Assembly: GCA_010015655.1 (NCBI GenBank)
Contig: ML976733.1
Coordinates: forward strand, 238,232-302,231
DNA length: 64,000 nt
Source: Bimuria novae-zelandiae CBS 107.79
Lineage: Eukaryota; Ascomycota; Dothideomycetes; Pleosporales; Didymosphaeriaceae
Direction of reading: 5' to 3'
The translations under genes and the position numbers were made by a program. The notes under the pieces are model-generated. The model made no database searches. It was given only the letters and a program-made list of their open reading frames with translations, and was not told the origin of the DNA. This document shows, piece by piece, positions 1 through 11,083 of the stretch (the stretch's first letter is position 1; each line of letters starts with the position of its first letter).

Positions 1-1
1 A

Positions 2-1405
2 CTTGTCGTCCGTGGCGATCTACAACAGCCGTATGGAGACACATACGCAGCTACACTAGCTGCCCGAACATTTCGAGCACTTGTTGCAATAGCTAATCAA
101 TTTGGGTTGGAGCTACTCCAGTACGACGTACCAAACGCGTTTCTTAACGCTATACTCGATCGAAAGCTTTACGCTCAAACACCTGATGGTTTCAAGAAGG
201 ATGGAGAGCTACTACAGGTGCTGAGAGCCCTGTACGGACTGAAAGAATCATCGCTCCTATGGTACAAGGACCTGAGAGGGACACTGAAGTCTCTAGGCTT
301 GACGCCTATCCCAGGATTTCCATGCGTCTACGTCAATAGCTGGTTGATTGTGTTTGTCTACGTTGACGATATCGTTATGGCTTTCCACCCATCAAACAAA
401 CATCTACACCGAGAGTTCAAGAAGAAGCTTGATAAGTATTACAGCCTAAAATGCCTCGGAGAACTCAAGTGGTTCTTAGGCATACGCGTTGTTCGAGACA
501 CTAACGCACGCACGATTCACTTAGTACAGGACGCCTACATTAACAAGGTTACTACCAAGTACAACATCATTTCTACTGGCCGCCCTTCAGAGGTGCCTAT
601 GCTGGTAAACTACCTAGAACAATCTCTTAAGGAACCGAACGAAGCTCGGACGAAGACCTATCAAGAGCTTGTAGGCTATCTTGCCTACCTGACTCAGTAT
701 ACCCGACCTGATCTGGCTCGCGCTCACGTCATCCACGCCTCACATTTGACTAATCCTGGTCAAGCACACATTGAATCTATTCGAAGGGTGTGGCGTCACA
801 TTCTTGAGACGAAATATCGAGCCTTACAGGCACAAGCTGTGGACGAAGGAGGTATTCAGGAGTACCTTGCAACACCGCAGGACTATCGCGATCCGATCTT
901 CTTTGAGGCATCTGATGCCGCTTTTGCTGACGATGTTGAGACGCGCCGAAGCTCTCAAGGATATGTCTTTCAGCTATTTGGCATGACTGTCGACTGGAAG
1001 TCAACACTGCAACGCACTGTCACAAAATCGACGACTGAAGCAGAGCTGCTCGCTCTATCACTTGCTAGATCAGAGATGGAGGAGTGGTGCCGCCTATTCA
1101 AAGGACTCTCTTTGAGGCTCAACCAAACGCCTATTATCTGGTGTGACAACCAACAGACGGTGGGTATAGTCACAAAAGAAATGGACAAGCTTAGCACCAA
1201 GCTTAAACACGTCGATATCCATCAGAACTGGATCCGCCAGGAGGTCGAGGAGAATCGCCTCCACGTCCAATGGAAGTCCACAAACCAGATGCCAGCCGAC
1301 GGCATGACGAAGATCCTTCCTCAACAGAAGCATATCAAATTCGTACAGCAACTACACTTAGTAGATATTCGTTCAAAGGTTCTTAAGGTGGAGAAGGACA
1401 CTTGA
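2..1405 (+). CDS. Ty1/copia polyprotein, reverse transcriptase-RNase H part (5' end outside window)
   Basis: This is the C-terminal part of a copia Pol protein. The frame is open from the first bases of the window (it reads LVVRGDLQ, then DTYAATLAARTFRALVA), so the apparent start near 107 is not a real start. RT palm motifs are visible: YDVPNAFLNA, LYGLKES, and the catalytic YVDDIV at about 360-377. The RNase H part follows, with ASDAAFADD, STTEAELLALS and CDNQQTVG, and ends in the conserved HVQWKST..MPADGMTK. It ends at TGA 1403-1405, followed by a purine-rich tract and an LTR. No stop or frameshift interrupts it, unlike every other retroelement in the window, so it is either young or escaped RIP. 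Copia C at 44871-50336 belongs to a related lineage (same GASDAAY..D..TRRSS region). Confidence 0.93.
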   Translation, partial: LVVRGDLQQPYGDTYAATLAARTFRALVAIANQFGLELLQYDVPNAFLNAILDRKLYAQTPDGFKKDGELLQVLRALYGLKESSLLWYKDLRGTLKSLGLTPIPGFPCVYVNSWLIVFVYVDDIVMAFHPSNKHLHREFKKKLDKYYSLKCLGELKWFLGIRVVRDTNARTIHLVQDAYINKVTTKYNIISTGRPSEVPMLVNYLEQSLKEPNEARTKTYQELVGYLAYLTQYTRPDLARAHVIHASHLTNPGQAHIESIRRVWRHILETKYRALQAQAVDEGGIQEYLATPQDYRDPIFFEASDAAFADDVETRRSSQGYVFQLFGMTVDWKSTLQRTVTKSTTEAELLALSLARSEMEEWCRLFKGLSLRLNQTPIIWCDNQQTVGIVTKEMDKLSTKLKHVDIHQNWIRQEVEENRLHVQWKSTNQMPADGMTKILPQQKHIKFVQQLHLVDIRSKVLKVEKDT

Positions 1406-1450
1406 GAGATTCATCCTTACGTCATGGATTGACTACAGGATGAGGGGGTG

Positions 1451-1640
1451 TGTGACGGTTTAATGGCTCTTACTTGATGAGATGGTTACTCCTACCCTTG
1501 CTTAGTTGCCACTCACCTTTCTGAGAGGGCTACACCTATCTGGGACTAGCGATGTTTACGCTCGTACATATACATACTCGGTAGCTTCTAGATAGTACAC
1601 CCTCCAGCAGAAGAATTCCACAATCTTTTCTACTGCAACA
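1451..1640 (+). repeat. probable 3' LTR of the copia element
   Basis: A G-rich polypurine tract (about 1439-1449) sits just after the RNase H stop and is followed by TGTGACGG. A plausible end is the ...CTGCAACA at about 1639. The 5' LTR lies outside the window, so the borders rest only on the polypurine tract and TG..CA ends. The right border is approximate. Confidence 0.5.
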
Positions 1641-2451
1641 GAGTACTATGAGTTTTAGAACTACCAGGGAACGCCACATGGGCTTTTCCGTCGGCGCTTT
1701 TTAGTGTCTGATATAGACGGCGGGGCTGTGTGGAAGAAAGAAAGAAAGGTGTACGGAAGATGGACTTATATATCTGGACAGGTGGGCCGTGCGGTTAGTG
1801 TTCACCGAAGCTTGGTTGCTGTAACTGTTTTGGGCTAGTGTATTTCTTAATCGGCGCACTGGCGTCAAAACACGAACATTACGTTACTGCGAGTTTATCG
1901 AAATGGAATGCACGTCGCAGGCGAGTGCGGTTTTCCAGACAAAGAATGAGGTATATTTCAAGAGCCTGAGTTGTGCAGAAGAACATTCCATTCCAGTTCT
2001 TGAAATAGTGGCGAGGTCGTCCCGTCATCTCACCAACCCACTTTCAACCCTGAGCCAAAAACCACCTCAATCGCTCTAAACCATCGGACGCATCCACCTC
2101 CGGGATCGGGTGCTTGAAGGTAAGGTTAATATACCTCGTAGTCGAATACTCAGACTGTGGCTGTTTTCCAGTCTTCCACCCACCGCCAGAACCACACATG
2201 TCGCTCTTGTCGAACCCACTAACGACGAAGCCATTTGGGCCCGCCCCCACGTCGTATATGCAAGCTCATGCGGCGACTCACACCGCACATCTCGCTTCTC
2301 GAGCTGCGAAGCATGATTCTAGAGCGCCACAGGCCTCGTAAGAAAGTGTTTCTCCTCAGCGTGAGCGGCTCCGAAACTCTTCTCGTGCAAAAGGTGTTGC
2401 CGGACTCAAAAGGATGACTGGCGGAGGGGGTAGGACAGAGGTCGCAGAACC
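1641..2451. other. intergenic, no gene recognised
   Basis: About 800 bp between the copia LTR and the 3' end of the methyltransferase gene. Only short overlapping ORFs on both strands occur and none has a recognisable motif. It contains a GAAA-rich patch near 1735-1750. Confidence 0.5.
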
Positions 2452-4377
2452 CTATCCATTTGAAGGCCCAACGGGCCCCTTCACCTTCTGCAAAACGAGT
2501 TCCTTCGATTTGAATGACCTAATAATTTCGCCGACACGTCCCCGGGTCATACTCAACTCCTCGGCGATAGCTCCGTGCGTCCATCCAACTTTAGAGAGTT
2601 GGTAGATACGTTCATTCCTTTCGCGCCGCCGATGCGGGGACGCTACAGAGCCCCCGACTCTGCGGATGTGAGCCACCGCCTCACGCACTGTTTCAACGCT
2701 GCAATTGCACTCAGCCGCAATTACCTTCATCGGCAGCCCATCCATGGCAAGTTGATAGATATGTCCTCGTTGCGATTCTGGGAGCGACTGAAGACTTGTA
2801 TTGCTATCCTTCGCTGTACCAGCGCGGCGGAAACGAGACACGGTTCTGTAGACCGTGAGGGGATGAACTTTGAATTGGTTGGATATCTTCTGCACGTTCC
2901 ATCCCCTCTGATAGCATCGCACGAGTGCTTCTTGTTGCGGATGTGTTAAATGCTTGCCCAAGACTCTGTCCCGAAGAAGTATCTCTAATGGGAGTGCAGA
3001 TTCCGGTGGCATTTTACCAGCATGAACGCGCCGAGGAGCAGAAGCTCGAGCCCGAGGACGTTCTGCCGGTAAGGACTCTTCCGTTCGCGCGCGCCTAACC
3101 CTCTCAAATTCCTTCCAGGATTCAATTTGAGCAAGAAATTGCGGGCGCAAATGGTCCTTCCGCGCAATATCCGTGGAATCGTGATTGTCGGCTATGGCCG
3201 AAGACGGTAAAGTGGGGAATATGGAGTGGGATGCGAGTTCCTGACTGCTCTTCCCCAGCCATTTAGTTCCTGCACCCCGCCAACACACTACGGAGCGTGC
3301 ATTACCTTGGCCGACCACACGGAACTCTCCATCGACAGGGTCAGCATCCTGGGGCGACTCTGGCTGCTCACGCCATATCTCAATGCCGTCGAATATACGC
3401 ATGCCACGTGCGGCACTGGCGACGCGGATGGCTTGATCGAGATCTGCAACTTCTAGCAGTACAACCTTTGCCTCGAGCTCGCGGGATATTTGCAGGATCG
3501 GCCGATAAAACATGTCGCCTTGCTCCGTAGCGCTGCTGCCCTTTCTGGAAGGAGGCACCAGCGCGAGCTTCGGCTCAAAACCGCGGACAGAGCGTGTCGT
3601 AGTCTTCCAGTATCCTTCAGGCGAGATATAAGGCGGGTTCGAAATGAGGACATCCCACAAGTGGGGCAGTCTCGCATGTCGTAGTGCGGTTGTGACTGCG
3701 GGGCTTCTCGACGTCCGGTCTGCGAATGGATTGGCAAGAACGTCTGCCTTCATGTAGCCTATGGCACCCTTCTCCACCCAGCTCTTGTCCTTGCGGACGC
3801 GCTTGAGATTATGGACAGCTAGTTGCAGCGCTTTATCCGATATGTCAACGCCTACAGCGCGTAGGTCGATGTCGGTGCGCGCGGCGTAGAGTTCGTGGTG
3901 GAAGAGAAGCGGTATGCAGCCGGTGCCTGTGCAGAGATCAAGCACGCGCAGTTGGCTCGGAAGCGTCTGCGCGTCTCGAAGCAGACGTATAAGATGCTGC
4001 ACAGCAGTCGCTGTGTCCTGCCTATCCTTGTATCAGTCGTGCCTGCCTCCGCTGCGCTGGCAACAAATCGGAACGTACCTCGGAATGAGCACTCCCGGCC
4101 GACAGCTGATCTCAAGGTCGCCAAAGAATTCCGTACCTAGCAGGTATTGCAGCGGCTTTCCAGTGGCCCTCTGCTTCACCAAATCGTGTAAAAACGCGCG
4201 TTTTGACAAGTTCTTGCCCTTTGCGCTGCGGGCTTTGGCGACATTGTCGACGTGCTCGCGCAGCCAGCGCAGCTCATTCTGGGCAGCGCGTAGGTTCCGG
4301 CAAGGTTGGAGGAGCTGCGGAAGAAGTGGGCTTATTGTGTAGGCCTTGCGAAGCAGCGAGGTAGCGATGCGCGGCAT
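2452..4377 (-). CDS. mtq1: MTQ1/PrmC-like protein N5-glutamine methyltransferase fused to a triple helix-turn-helix tail
   Basis: Two exons are read on the minus strand: 4377-4079 and 4021-2452, joined across a 57-nt intron (GTACGT donor, TAG acceptor, ACTGAT branch), giving about 622 aa. Exon 1 holds the N-terminal domain ending LLGTEFFGDLEI..GVLIPR. The junction restores IPRQDTA, equivalent to the IPRxET of the family. The SAM-binding motif I DLCTGTG lies at about 128-134 and the catalytic NPPY at 228-231, followed by FEPKLAL. The family (yeast Mtq1, bacterial PrmC) methylates the Gln of the GGQ motif of release factors; Mtq1 acts in mitochondria. The methyltransferase fold ends near residue 350 (GNARSVVCWRG). 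The frame then continues for 270 residues with three HTH-like units at about 459-501, 514-555 and 568-605. This tail could instead be a separate gene starting at the ATG at 3012. The methyltransferase call is firm, the fusion less so. Confidence 0.85.
4022..4078 (-). other. intron of the MTQ1-like gene
   Basis: 57 nt, GTACGT...ACTGATAC...GATAG on the minus strand. Exon 1 ends in two bases of an Arg codon (AG) and exon 2 supplies the G, restoring the family motif IPR-x-[DE]-T. Confidence 0.75.
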
Positions 4378-5209
4378 CTCAGTCGTGAAAACATAGCGTG
4401 TGGCAGAGCGATTGCGTGAAGCTCACGATGGGGACAGAGCTGTGACGGTGTCAGCATAATCCTCTCTGACATGATCCAGACATGCCTGGAAGGTACTAGC
4501 AAGCCATAGCTAGAGTACGTACTTCGTCTCGTTGTCAAACGGTTGCTGCTGTGGACAGAAGCTCACAGCTGCTCCCATCACGCGTTCCGTTCGCCCTAAC
4601 CGGATGTAGACGTATCGATGCCTCCAAATGCGTAACACCCAACACCCGTCGAACCTTTGCACACCTCCAAATCCCATCGATTCCAGACCGGAAGCCCTAT
4701 CGAGTTACTCCAAGATCCTCAATACGACAGCCGACATCACATAGTACTGCACCTTCCCTCGAGCCTACCTGATGTGCCTGTCTTGTGCCACAGCATCCTG
4801 TAATTCCTCCGGACACGCCCGTCTGCACTCTTAGAGAACACGAGCGATTTCGTTGAAGCCATATATGATCAAGTGTGCTATGTGTGACCCCAGACTATAC
4901 TATACAGTCGCCAACTCGCGGAAGTGCTATTTACCGGCAGGTGACGAGCTGATGCGTAGCCTAGAGCGTTGACACAGTGAGGGAACTCAGTTGTGTGTAT
5001 ACGCTGAGGATGCATATAGGCGGGAAACATCACAAGATTGCAAGTAGAGATTGTTTTCAGAAATCATTAATGCAACTACTGAGACATCGTACACATAGAG
5101 ACAAGGTTCCTTCAAGTCCTACCCCGACACCTCAACTACGCGGCGTTCCTGACTGGAACTACTGAGAAATATCGTACACAAAAAGAGAGAGAGAAGATGC
5201 TTTCAACTC
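4378..5209. other. intergenic, promoter side of mtq1
   Basis: About 830 bp between the start of the MTQ1-like gene and the 3' end of the membrane-protein gene. Short ORFs only, none convincing. The proximal promoter of the MTQ1-like gene should lie just right of 4378, but no clear TATA box is visible. Confidence 0.4.
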
Positions 5210-6600
5210 CTATTTCGAGACCTCATCCTTCGCGGCGCCCCTCGGGATGTACTTGGTCGTCCAGACGCCGAGCGGCTTGTCCTTGTCGGCCTCTGCCTTC
5301 TCGTCCCTCGCCTTCTTCGCCGCGACGTCAGCAGCCTTGATAGTGGCATAGATGTCACCACCCCAGCCACTGAGAACAGGACGCGCCTTGGGTCCCTGGG
5401 ATGCGGAGGCGGGGTCGGACTTACGTTGGGAGTCGTTGTTGTTCTTGGACTGGCTTGAGGGAGCGGTCGGGGACTTCTTCTCAGCAGGAGCGGCGGCAAG
5501 TTCGGCGGCATTCGCGGCTTTGGCGGTGTTCGCGGCGTTGGTGCGTTCGATTTGCTTCCTGATGACCTCTGGGATGCGGGCCTTGGGTTCGGGAGCTGGT
5601 GTCGGAGCATCGGCCTGGTTGGGCTCGAGGGCGGCGCCGTGGGTGAGCTTGAAGTAGGATAGCACACCGGCGATGATGATGATGATGATGATGATGATGA
5701 GAGTTCCCACGGTAGAGTCGATGCAAATGATCTTGGCGATGGCGATGAGGAAGGCGAGAGCCATGAAGCAAACGCTGACCGAGTGGAAATACTTCATTCC
5801 GATGTAGTCTTGGATGGACGTAAAGCGGACGGCCTCGGCAGATCCGGCAACGATGATAGGATCGGGTGGTGCGGCAACCTCTAGGATGTTGCAGATGGTG
5901 TCTTTGTCAAGGGAGAACACCTTCACGAGCTTCTGATGACGACCTGTGACGATAGAACTGATGTGTTTAAGCTGCAGGTGTTCTCCAAGCTCCTTGAACT
6001 GCTGGAGGGCACCCAAACCTTTGGGATCCATACGGGGAAAGAGCCAATTCGTCAGGAACGATCGAATGTAGTCGGACAGGGACTTGTAGGCCGTAGAGTC
6101 CTTGTTCGTAGACTCCTCTTCTTTGAAATCCCTCAAGACAATGACCTTGACCTGGTAATTGGCGTGGTTCGTAGGGTTGATGATCTCCTCAAGGAAAGGT
6201 ATGATGACCGGCGAGACGAGTGCGTCATACTTTCCGAGCAGCTTGTTCCAATCGGACTGCTCGTAGGGCTTACCCTCCTGCTTGCAATCGGCAGCCTCAG
6301 TCCAGAAAGACTCGTGCTTGCGTCGCAGGACCTCGGCGTCGTCATAGACCTTGTAGCCGAGCTGTTTGAGGAGACCGGAACACGCTGGTGGATATTAGCT
6401 ATTGCGCTGCTTCATGGGAATACGCAGCGCACCTCAGTGCGTTACTCACCTCGCAAATCAGTATCGACATCGGCGATCACGACGACCTTCTTGTACTTGG
6501 TCGTCTTCTGCGTCACTTGGTCGATACGACGATTAGGCTTGTCGTAAACGGAGTCCCAGGTCCACTCGAGGGTGGTAGGTGACTGCATGGGGGACTGCAT
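5210..6600 (-). CDS. hypothetical two-helix membrane protein with poly-isoleucine segment
   Basis: Two exons are read on the minus strand: 6600-6450 and 6384-5210, with a 65-nt intron (GTGAGT donor, CTAAT branch, CCAG acceptor). The product is about 441 aa. The N-terminal half (KKVVVIADVDTDLR, then ACSGLLKQLGYKVYDD..., and LVSPVIIPFLEEII) looks like a soluble alpha/beta domain. Two hydrophobic helices follow at about 252-272 and 275-295. The second contains nine consecutive Ile from an ATC repeat. The tail is Ala/Pro/Lys-rich and charged (low complexity), ending GVWTTKYIPRGAAKDEVSK. The start at 6600 is the first ATG in frame, and a second ATG lies four codons on. I do not recognise the family. 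It is likely a membrane-anchored fungal protein with a long charged tail. Confidence 0.7.
5672..5698 (+). repeat. (GAT)9 microsatellite inside a transmembrane coding segment
   Basis: Nine GAT units on the plus strand read as nine ATC (Ile) codons on the minus strand. Changes in unit number would lengthen or shorten the second membrane helix without shifting the frame. Confidence 0.95.
6385..6449 (-). other. intron of the membrane-protein gene
   Basis: GTGAGT donor at 6449, CTAAT branch, CCAG acceptor ending at 6385. G from exon 1 plus CG from exon 2 makes an Ala codon and keeps the frame open. Confidence 0.8.
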
Positions 6601-8467
6601 CTTGTATAGATGGAAGGTTGAAGTTGAATTAAGAAAAGTGAAGGAGACGATAGAGTGAACTGAGGTAGGGCAGATTGCCCGGTGCTGCGCGCGAGTATTG
6701 TAAGGATTGCTGTGTCTGAGAGACGAGTGCGAGTGTGAATCGAGCGTTGTATACAAGTTTCAAAACTGAAAATAGGTGTTGGGGGACATGCTGCAAGACG
6801 CTGGTGGAAATCTTTATAGTTGCGGGCGGGGCGCTAACGAGGATGATGAGGGAAATTTCGAGCACAATATAATGTCTCGACGCTGGTCAATGCGTTCACC
6901 GGCAGTCTTGCGATGGTGATCCTTCCAGCCACTTGTTCTGCTACAACCAAAGCCTCTGATTGGCTCGAATGCTCGCTCGGTGAGGCAGACGGTGAGTTGT
7001 CGCGGTAGCGAGGAGCTGGTGAACGAAGCACGATAATAGTAGCAGAAGGAGCAGCCACCAGCCACCCCGGTCGTCTGTGAGACAGCTGGTCAGTGCTGCT
7101 ATTCTGGCCAGCCTTCCTAATAGCGCGGCTCTGCTGGCGGTGTCCACGCGCAGCTGGTGAATAACCGTTTGGACGGCCTAACTAGGTATGGCGGAGTGCC
7201 GAGTAGAGTGCCTGCGATTTTGAGATTTGCACTCATATTTAATACCGGGGTTGATATTATGTGGGCTCGCCGGTCGCGAACAGATCAGGAATGCGCGATT
7301 GATGTTGCTTCCCAGTGAGTCTACTGGCGCCAAGGCTCTCTGACCGAGAGTTCCAGGCATGTAGGACGTTCTGGGGAATACAAACAGCTAAAGGGTCGTA
7401 CTGTGATAGAATACTTTCCTTGCTATCCTGGATGCTTTCGAAACACTCCTTTGTGGTTGTTCCTTCCTTATCGCGGGCTTGGCTGAGTCGGTCGCTCCTT
7501 CCGTTCGTTTACAGATGCTACCAACAACACTGAAAGGCTTCCAGCTCTTTCATCTCCTTCATATTCGCCTTTTAGACTTTCATATATTTCTTTGTCTAGT
7601 TCCTTGCTATCTTTCCGGCTTCAGGCGAACCGCTGTCTAAGCCAGCTAGCCATCCTCCATCCAACCGTCATGCGGAAATAAGGACCCAGGACGATCACAA
7701 GTACACTTCATTGACTAAAGCCCACGGCTGTCGAACACGACGGTTTCTCAAATGATCGTGATGGCATTATCGTTTCAATTCTCACTTTTCTCAAGGTCGT
7801 CTTTGTCGATTGACGTTGGGCTCGGTGGGTCCACCCCCGCAGCATCATTCGGCTAGGGCTAAGCCACAAGCGCGCCAATCCCGTCCCAATGATCCTGAGG
7901 CACCACTGCGAGAGAGCACCTGATGCATTTTCGCGTATTTCCGACATTGCGAACTGCCGGAGTGCCAATTCTTGTCAATGACTTCGGGTGTCGATAGCCT
8001 CAACGACGCCGCCAGGCGATATCAAGCTACGCGCTTAGAGTTTGCGGAGATGTGCGTGAAGACACAACGAGCATCTCTCAGCAAACGAACTTCTGGCCAT
8101 CTTCCGGAGCTGCTCGGGACTTCCACCGGAATGACGGGGTCTTCCTTACAGTCGGTTTATCATGTCTATCGGATAGACGGCGACTCGTTCACGACAGGTA
8201 TCTGCGCTCTTATCCTCCCCACATCCAACCTTAAATAGAGTGCCAAGTCATGTCCGCCTGGACAACACTTTAGCACGTTCTGTTTGTGGGGTCCCCGCAT
8301 GTACGTCCTCGTTGGATACACTGGCGACTTGGCGAGGCGTCCGGCAGATGGCTAAATGGATTCTACCATTTGGGCTGGGCACAGATGATCCTGGCTGATC
8401 GACGCTTTTAAGAAGGCGGGTTTCCCGATTCCTCGTGTCATTGCACTGAATCTACTCTACTTTTAAA
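6601..8467. other. shared intergenic region between divergent genes
   Basis: The membrane-protein gene (minus) and sugar transporter (plus) diverge from this 1.9-kb stretch. A TATA-like element (CTATAAAG on the minus strand, about 6812-6819) lies about 210 bp upstream of the minus gene. A pyrimidine-rich tract at about 7420-7620 is typical of fungal promoters. ORFs such as 7972-8238 (+) have no recognisable motif and are treated as chance. Confidence 0.45.
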
Positions 8468-10196
8468 ATGGCGGAAGCACAGAAAGAGAAATGGACGAGC
8501 CATTGGCGACTGTTCATCGCTTGTGGCGTGATGATACTCAGTCCTTTCCAGTATGGAATCGATTTTGGCATGATTGGTGGGCTCCAGGCCATGGTGGGAT
8601 TCTTGAAGGTATTCCACTCGCCCTCCGCCCCATAACATGTGCTGATGGTGCCGGTAGGTTTACGGGTATCGAACCCCGGCTTCGCCCTCGGGTTGGAACA
8701 TCGCCACTGAGAGACAGCAACTGATTTCCTCGCTCATGACACTGGGTGCCTTCATCAGCTCTGGGACTGCAGGCCTTATCGCAAACAGGCTCGGTCGAAG
8801 GGCATGTCTCTGGATGGCTTGCCTCACCTGTTGTGTCGCCAATATCATCATGATGACTACGACGCACATCGGTGCACTATACGTCGGCCGTCTGGTCATT
8901 GGGTTGGCGAATGGATACTTTATGACGTTCTCACAACTGTATATCCAAGAGAGCAGCACTGCCAAGTATCGTGGACTATTTTTGACCGGATTCCAATTCT
9001 TCACCTCGTTCGTACGTAATTTGATACAGCTGTGCAGGCACATCGTTGACAAATACAAGGGCACTTTGATCGGTACCATCGTAGATTGGGCGACTGCAAA
9101 ACGTCCTGACAAGTCCGCTTATCTCATTCCGCTCGGCTTGATATATGTTGTGCCGTTCTTCCTCTCAATTGGCATGTTTTTCATTCCCGAAAGCCCCCGC
9201 TGGTTGATCCTTCAAGGAAGATACGAAGAAGGCAAGAAGTCACTTGACTGGTTGAGGCCCGACGGTTTCGATACAGCGGCCGAAACCGCAGAGATCAGAG
9301 CAGCCATCGACAAAGAAAAAGAGATGAGTTCGGGTGTCGGTTGGGTCGACATGGTCAAGAATCCCGTTGATCGCAGAAGGACGCTGCTCGCTATAGCTGC
9401 AGTCTCTCTCCAAGCTGCTTCTGGTGCCATGTTCATTATTGGTGAGCAATACTCGATTTAACTGCCAAGAAAGTTATCACTGACCCCCGCGGCAGCATAT
9501 AAAGCGTACTTCCTTACCATGGCAAAGGTAACCAACCCATTTGCCATGTCCAACGTCCTCAGCACCATCGGAATCCTAGCCATCATTGCCAATTCGCTCA
9601 TCATCGTCAAGTTCGGCAATCGTCGAGTCCTCCTCATGACAGGCTTGCTCAACTGCGGCATCCTCCAACTCATCATCGCGATCGTGTACGACAAACAGCC
9701 CGGCACGAAGAGCACGGGTACGGTCATCATCGCGCTCTCGTGCCTATACATGTTCAACTACAACGGCCTCATCGCGACCTACGCCTGGCTCGCAGGCGGA
9801 GAAATTCCCACACAACGGCTCCGCTCGCACACCTTCGGCATGGCCGCCGCCGTCGGCTTCGCCGGAGCGTGGCTCACAACTTTCACGGCGCCGTACTTCA
9901 TCAACCCGGCGGCGCTCAACTGGGGCCCGCGCTACGGATACATCTGGTTCCCATCTTGCGTCATCGCGGCGGCTTGGGTCTTCGTGTTCTTGCCTGAGGT
10001 CAAGAACCGAACGCTCGAGGAAATCGATGAGATGTTCGAGGCGCGCCTTCCTGCGAGGAAGTTCAAGACGTATAAGTGTGTGGGTGTGTTGAATACGCTG
10101 GATGCGGATGCGAGGAAGAGCATTGAGAAGCAGAACCGTGTTGAGGTGCTGATGAGCGAGAAGGTGCAGACTGAGACGAGTATTGTGAAGGAGTAG
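8468..10196 (+). CDS. MFS sugar transporter (hexose/maltose permease-like)
   Basis: Four exons, 8468-8608, 8658-9011, 9060-9441 and 9496-10196, give about 525 aa, the normal length for the family. Three introns (49, 48 and 54 nt) have GTATTC/GTACGT/GTGAGC donors and AG acceptors, and each junction restores expected family sequence. Diagnostic motifs: the opening FQYGIDFGMIGGLQAM, RLGRRACLW (loop 2-3), PESPRWLI before the large central loop, and PEVKNRTLEEIDEMF near the C-terminus (PETKGRTLEEID consensus). Twelve hydrophobic spans are consistent with a plasma-membrane proton-coupled sugar porter of the maltose/hexose group. Substrate cannot be told from sequence. The 48-nt second intron has no stop in frame, so its retention would add 16 residues. 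Confidence 0.92.
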
Positions 10197-11083
10197 ATGG
10201 GTGACTAGGCAGCGCATTGTCGTTGAGGTTGAAGCGATGTATGAGTGGAACTAGACACACTTCACGAAGTAATGACCAATTGTTCGATATGGGGTAGCTC
10301 TTACAGTTAAGCATCACCGCATGAAATACCTTGCTCCATAGCCGATTGACAGGGTAGGAGATACAGGCTGCTTATGCGTTTCCTTGTCGTTGTTATATAC
10401 AAATAAGTGGGTCCTGTGATGGAGGAGTATGAGCGCAGATCGTTCTTCCTGATGTCGATGCGGTTCCGCCCTATCGAGCGTTCAATAATAAGAGGATAAA
10501 GCACTGCGATGAGCAGCCGGAGTAGTAATTTTGCGATGAGATTGAGTGTGACTACCAACGTTCGTTCCCTCCAGATAATGCTGCTGCATATGTGCGTGCG
10601 TCCGTAGGTAGTGTTACCGTGGAATTTGACCATTTCGAAGAGTTCTAAGGCTGCGTGAAGGTTGCAGTCAGCATACGGACCGGGATACGCGCGAAGCATA
10701 CCAGAGTGCCGGGCTCGAGAGATGAGTTTCAAATTGGCTAGTAACCGGAGCGCGTACCCATTCTTGCCGTATTTCTCTCCTACCAGTTCGCAAGTCCGTG
10801 AGTCCTCTGACAAGAAAGCTCTTGTGGGCCGCGTAAAAAACCGACTTTTTTCACGCATCGAAGTATGAGCAACACAATATCGCAGGGATATAAAAACCTT
10901 CGTATCGAAGAGATTTTTGTTCTCCGCTATATACACTGTTAAAAACTTTGAAACAAGTTATCTCACGCAAATAGTCTTCGCATATTAACGAGAGGCTAAA
11001 AACATACCTCATACCACTTACAATCCACCCAATAACCAGAAGCTCTCACCGAGCCAACCGCACACTTCTCTCCTCGAACCACA
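10197..11083. other. intergenic, one weak minus-strand ORF
   Basis: A 209-codon minus-strand ORF (10307-10936) runs through here. Its translation has no recognisable domain, ordinary codon context is lacking, and no splice partners are evident, so I do not call it a gene. AT-rich sequence with TATATAAAA-like runs near 10890-10935 could serve the small gene downstream. Confidence 0.35.

Noticed and set aside
8609..8657. Frameshift near the start of the sugar transporter
   Set aside because: Explained by a 49-nt intron with proper splice sites that restores the family sequence GFLK-VYGY.
10307..10936. 209-codon minus-strand ORF
   Set aside because: No domain, no splice partners, composition not gene-like. 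Probably chance.
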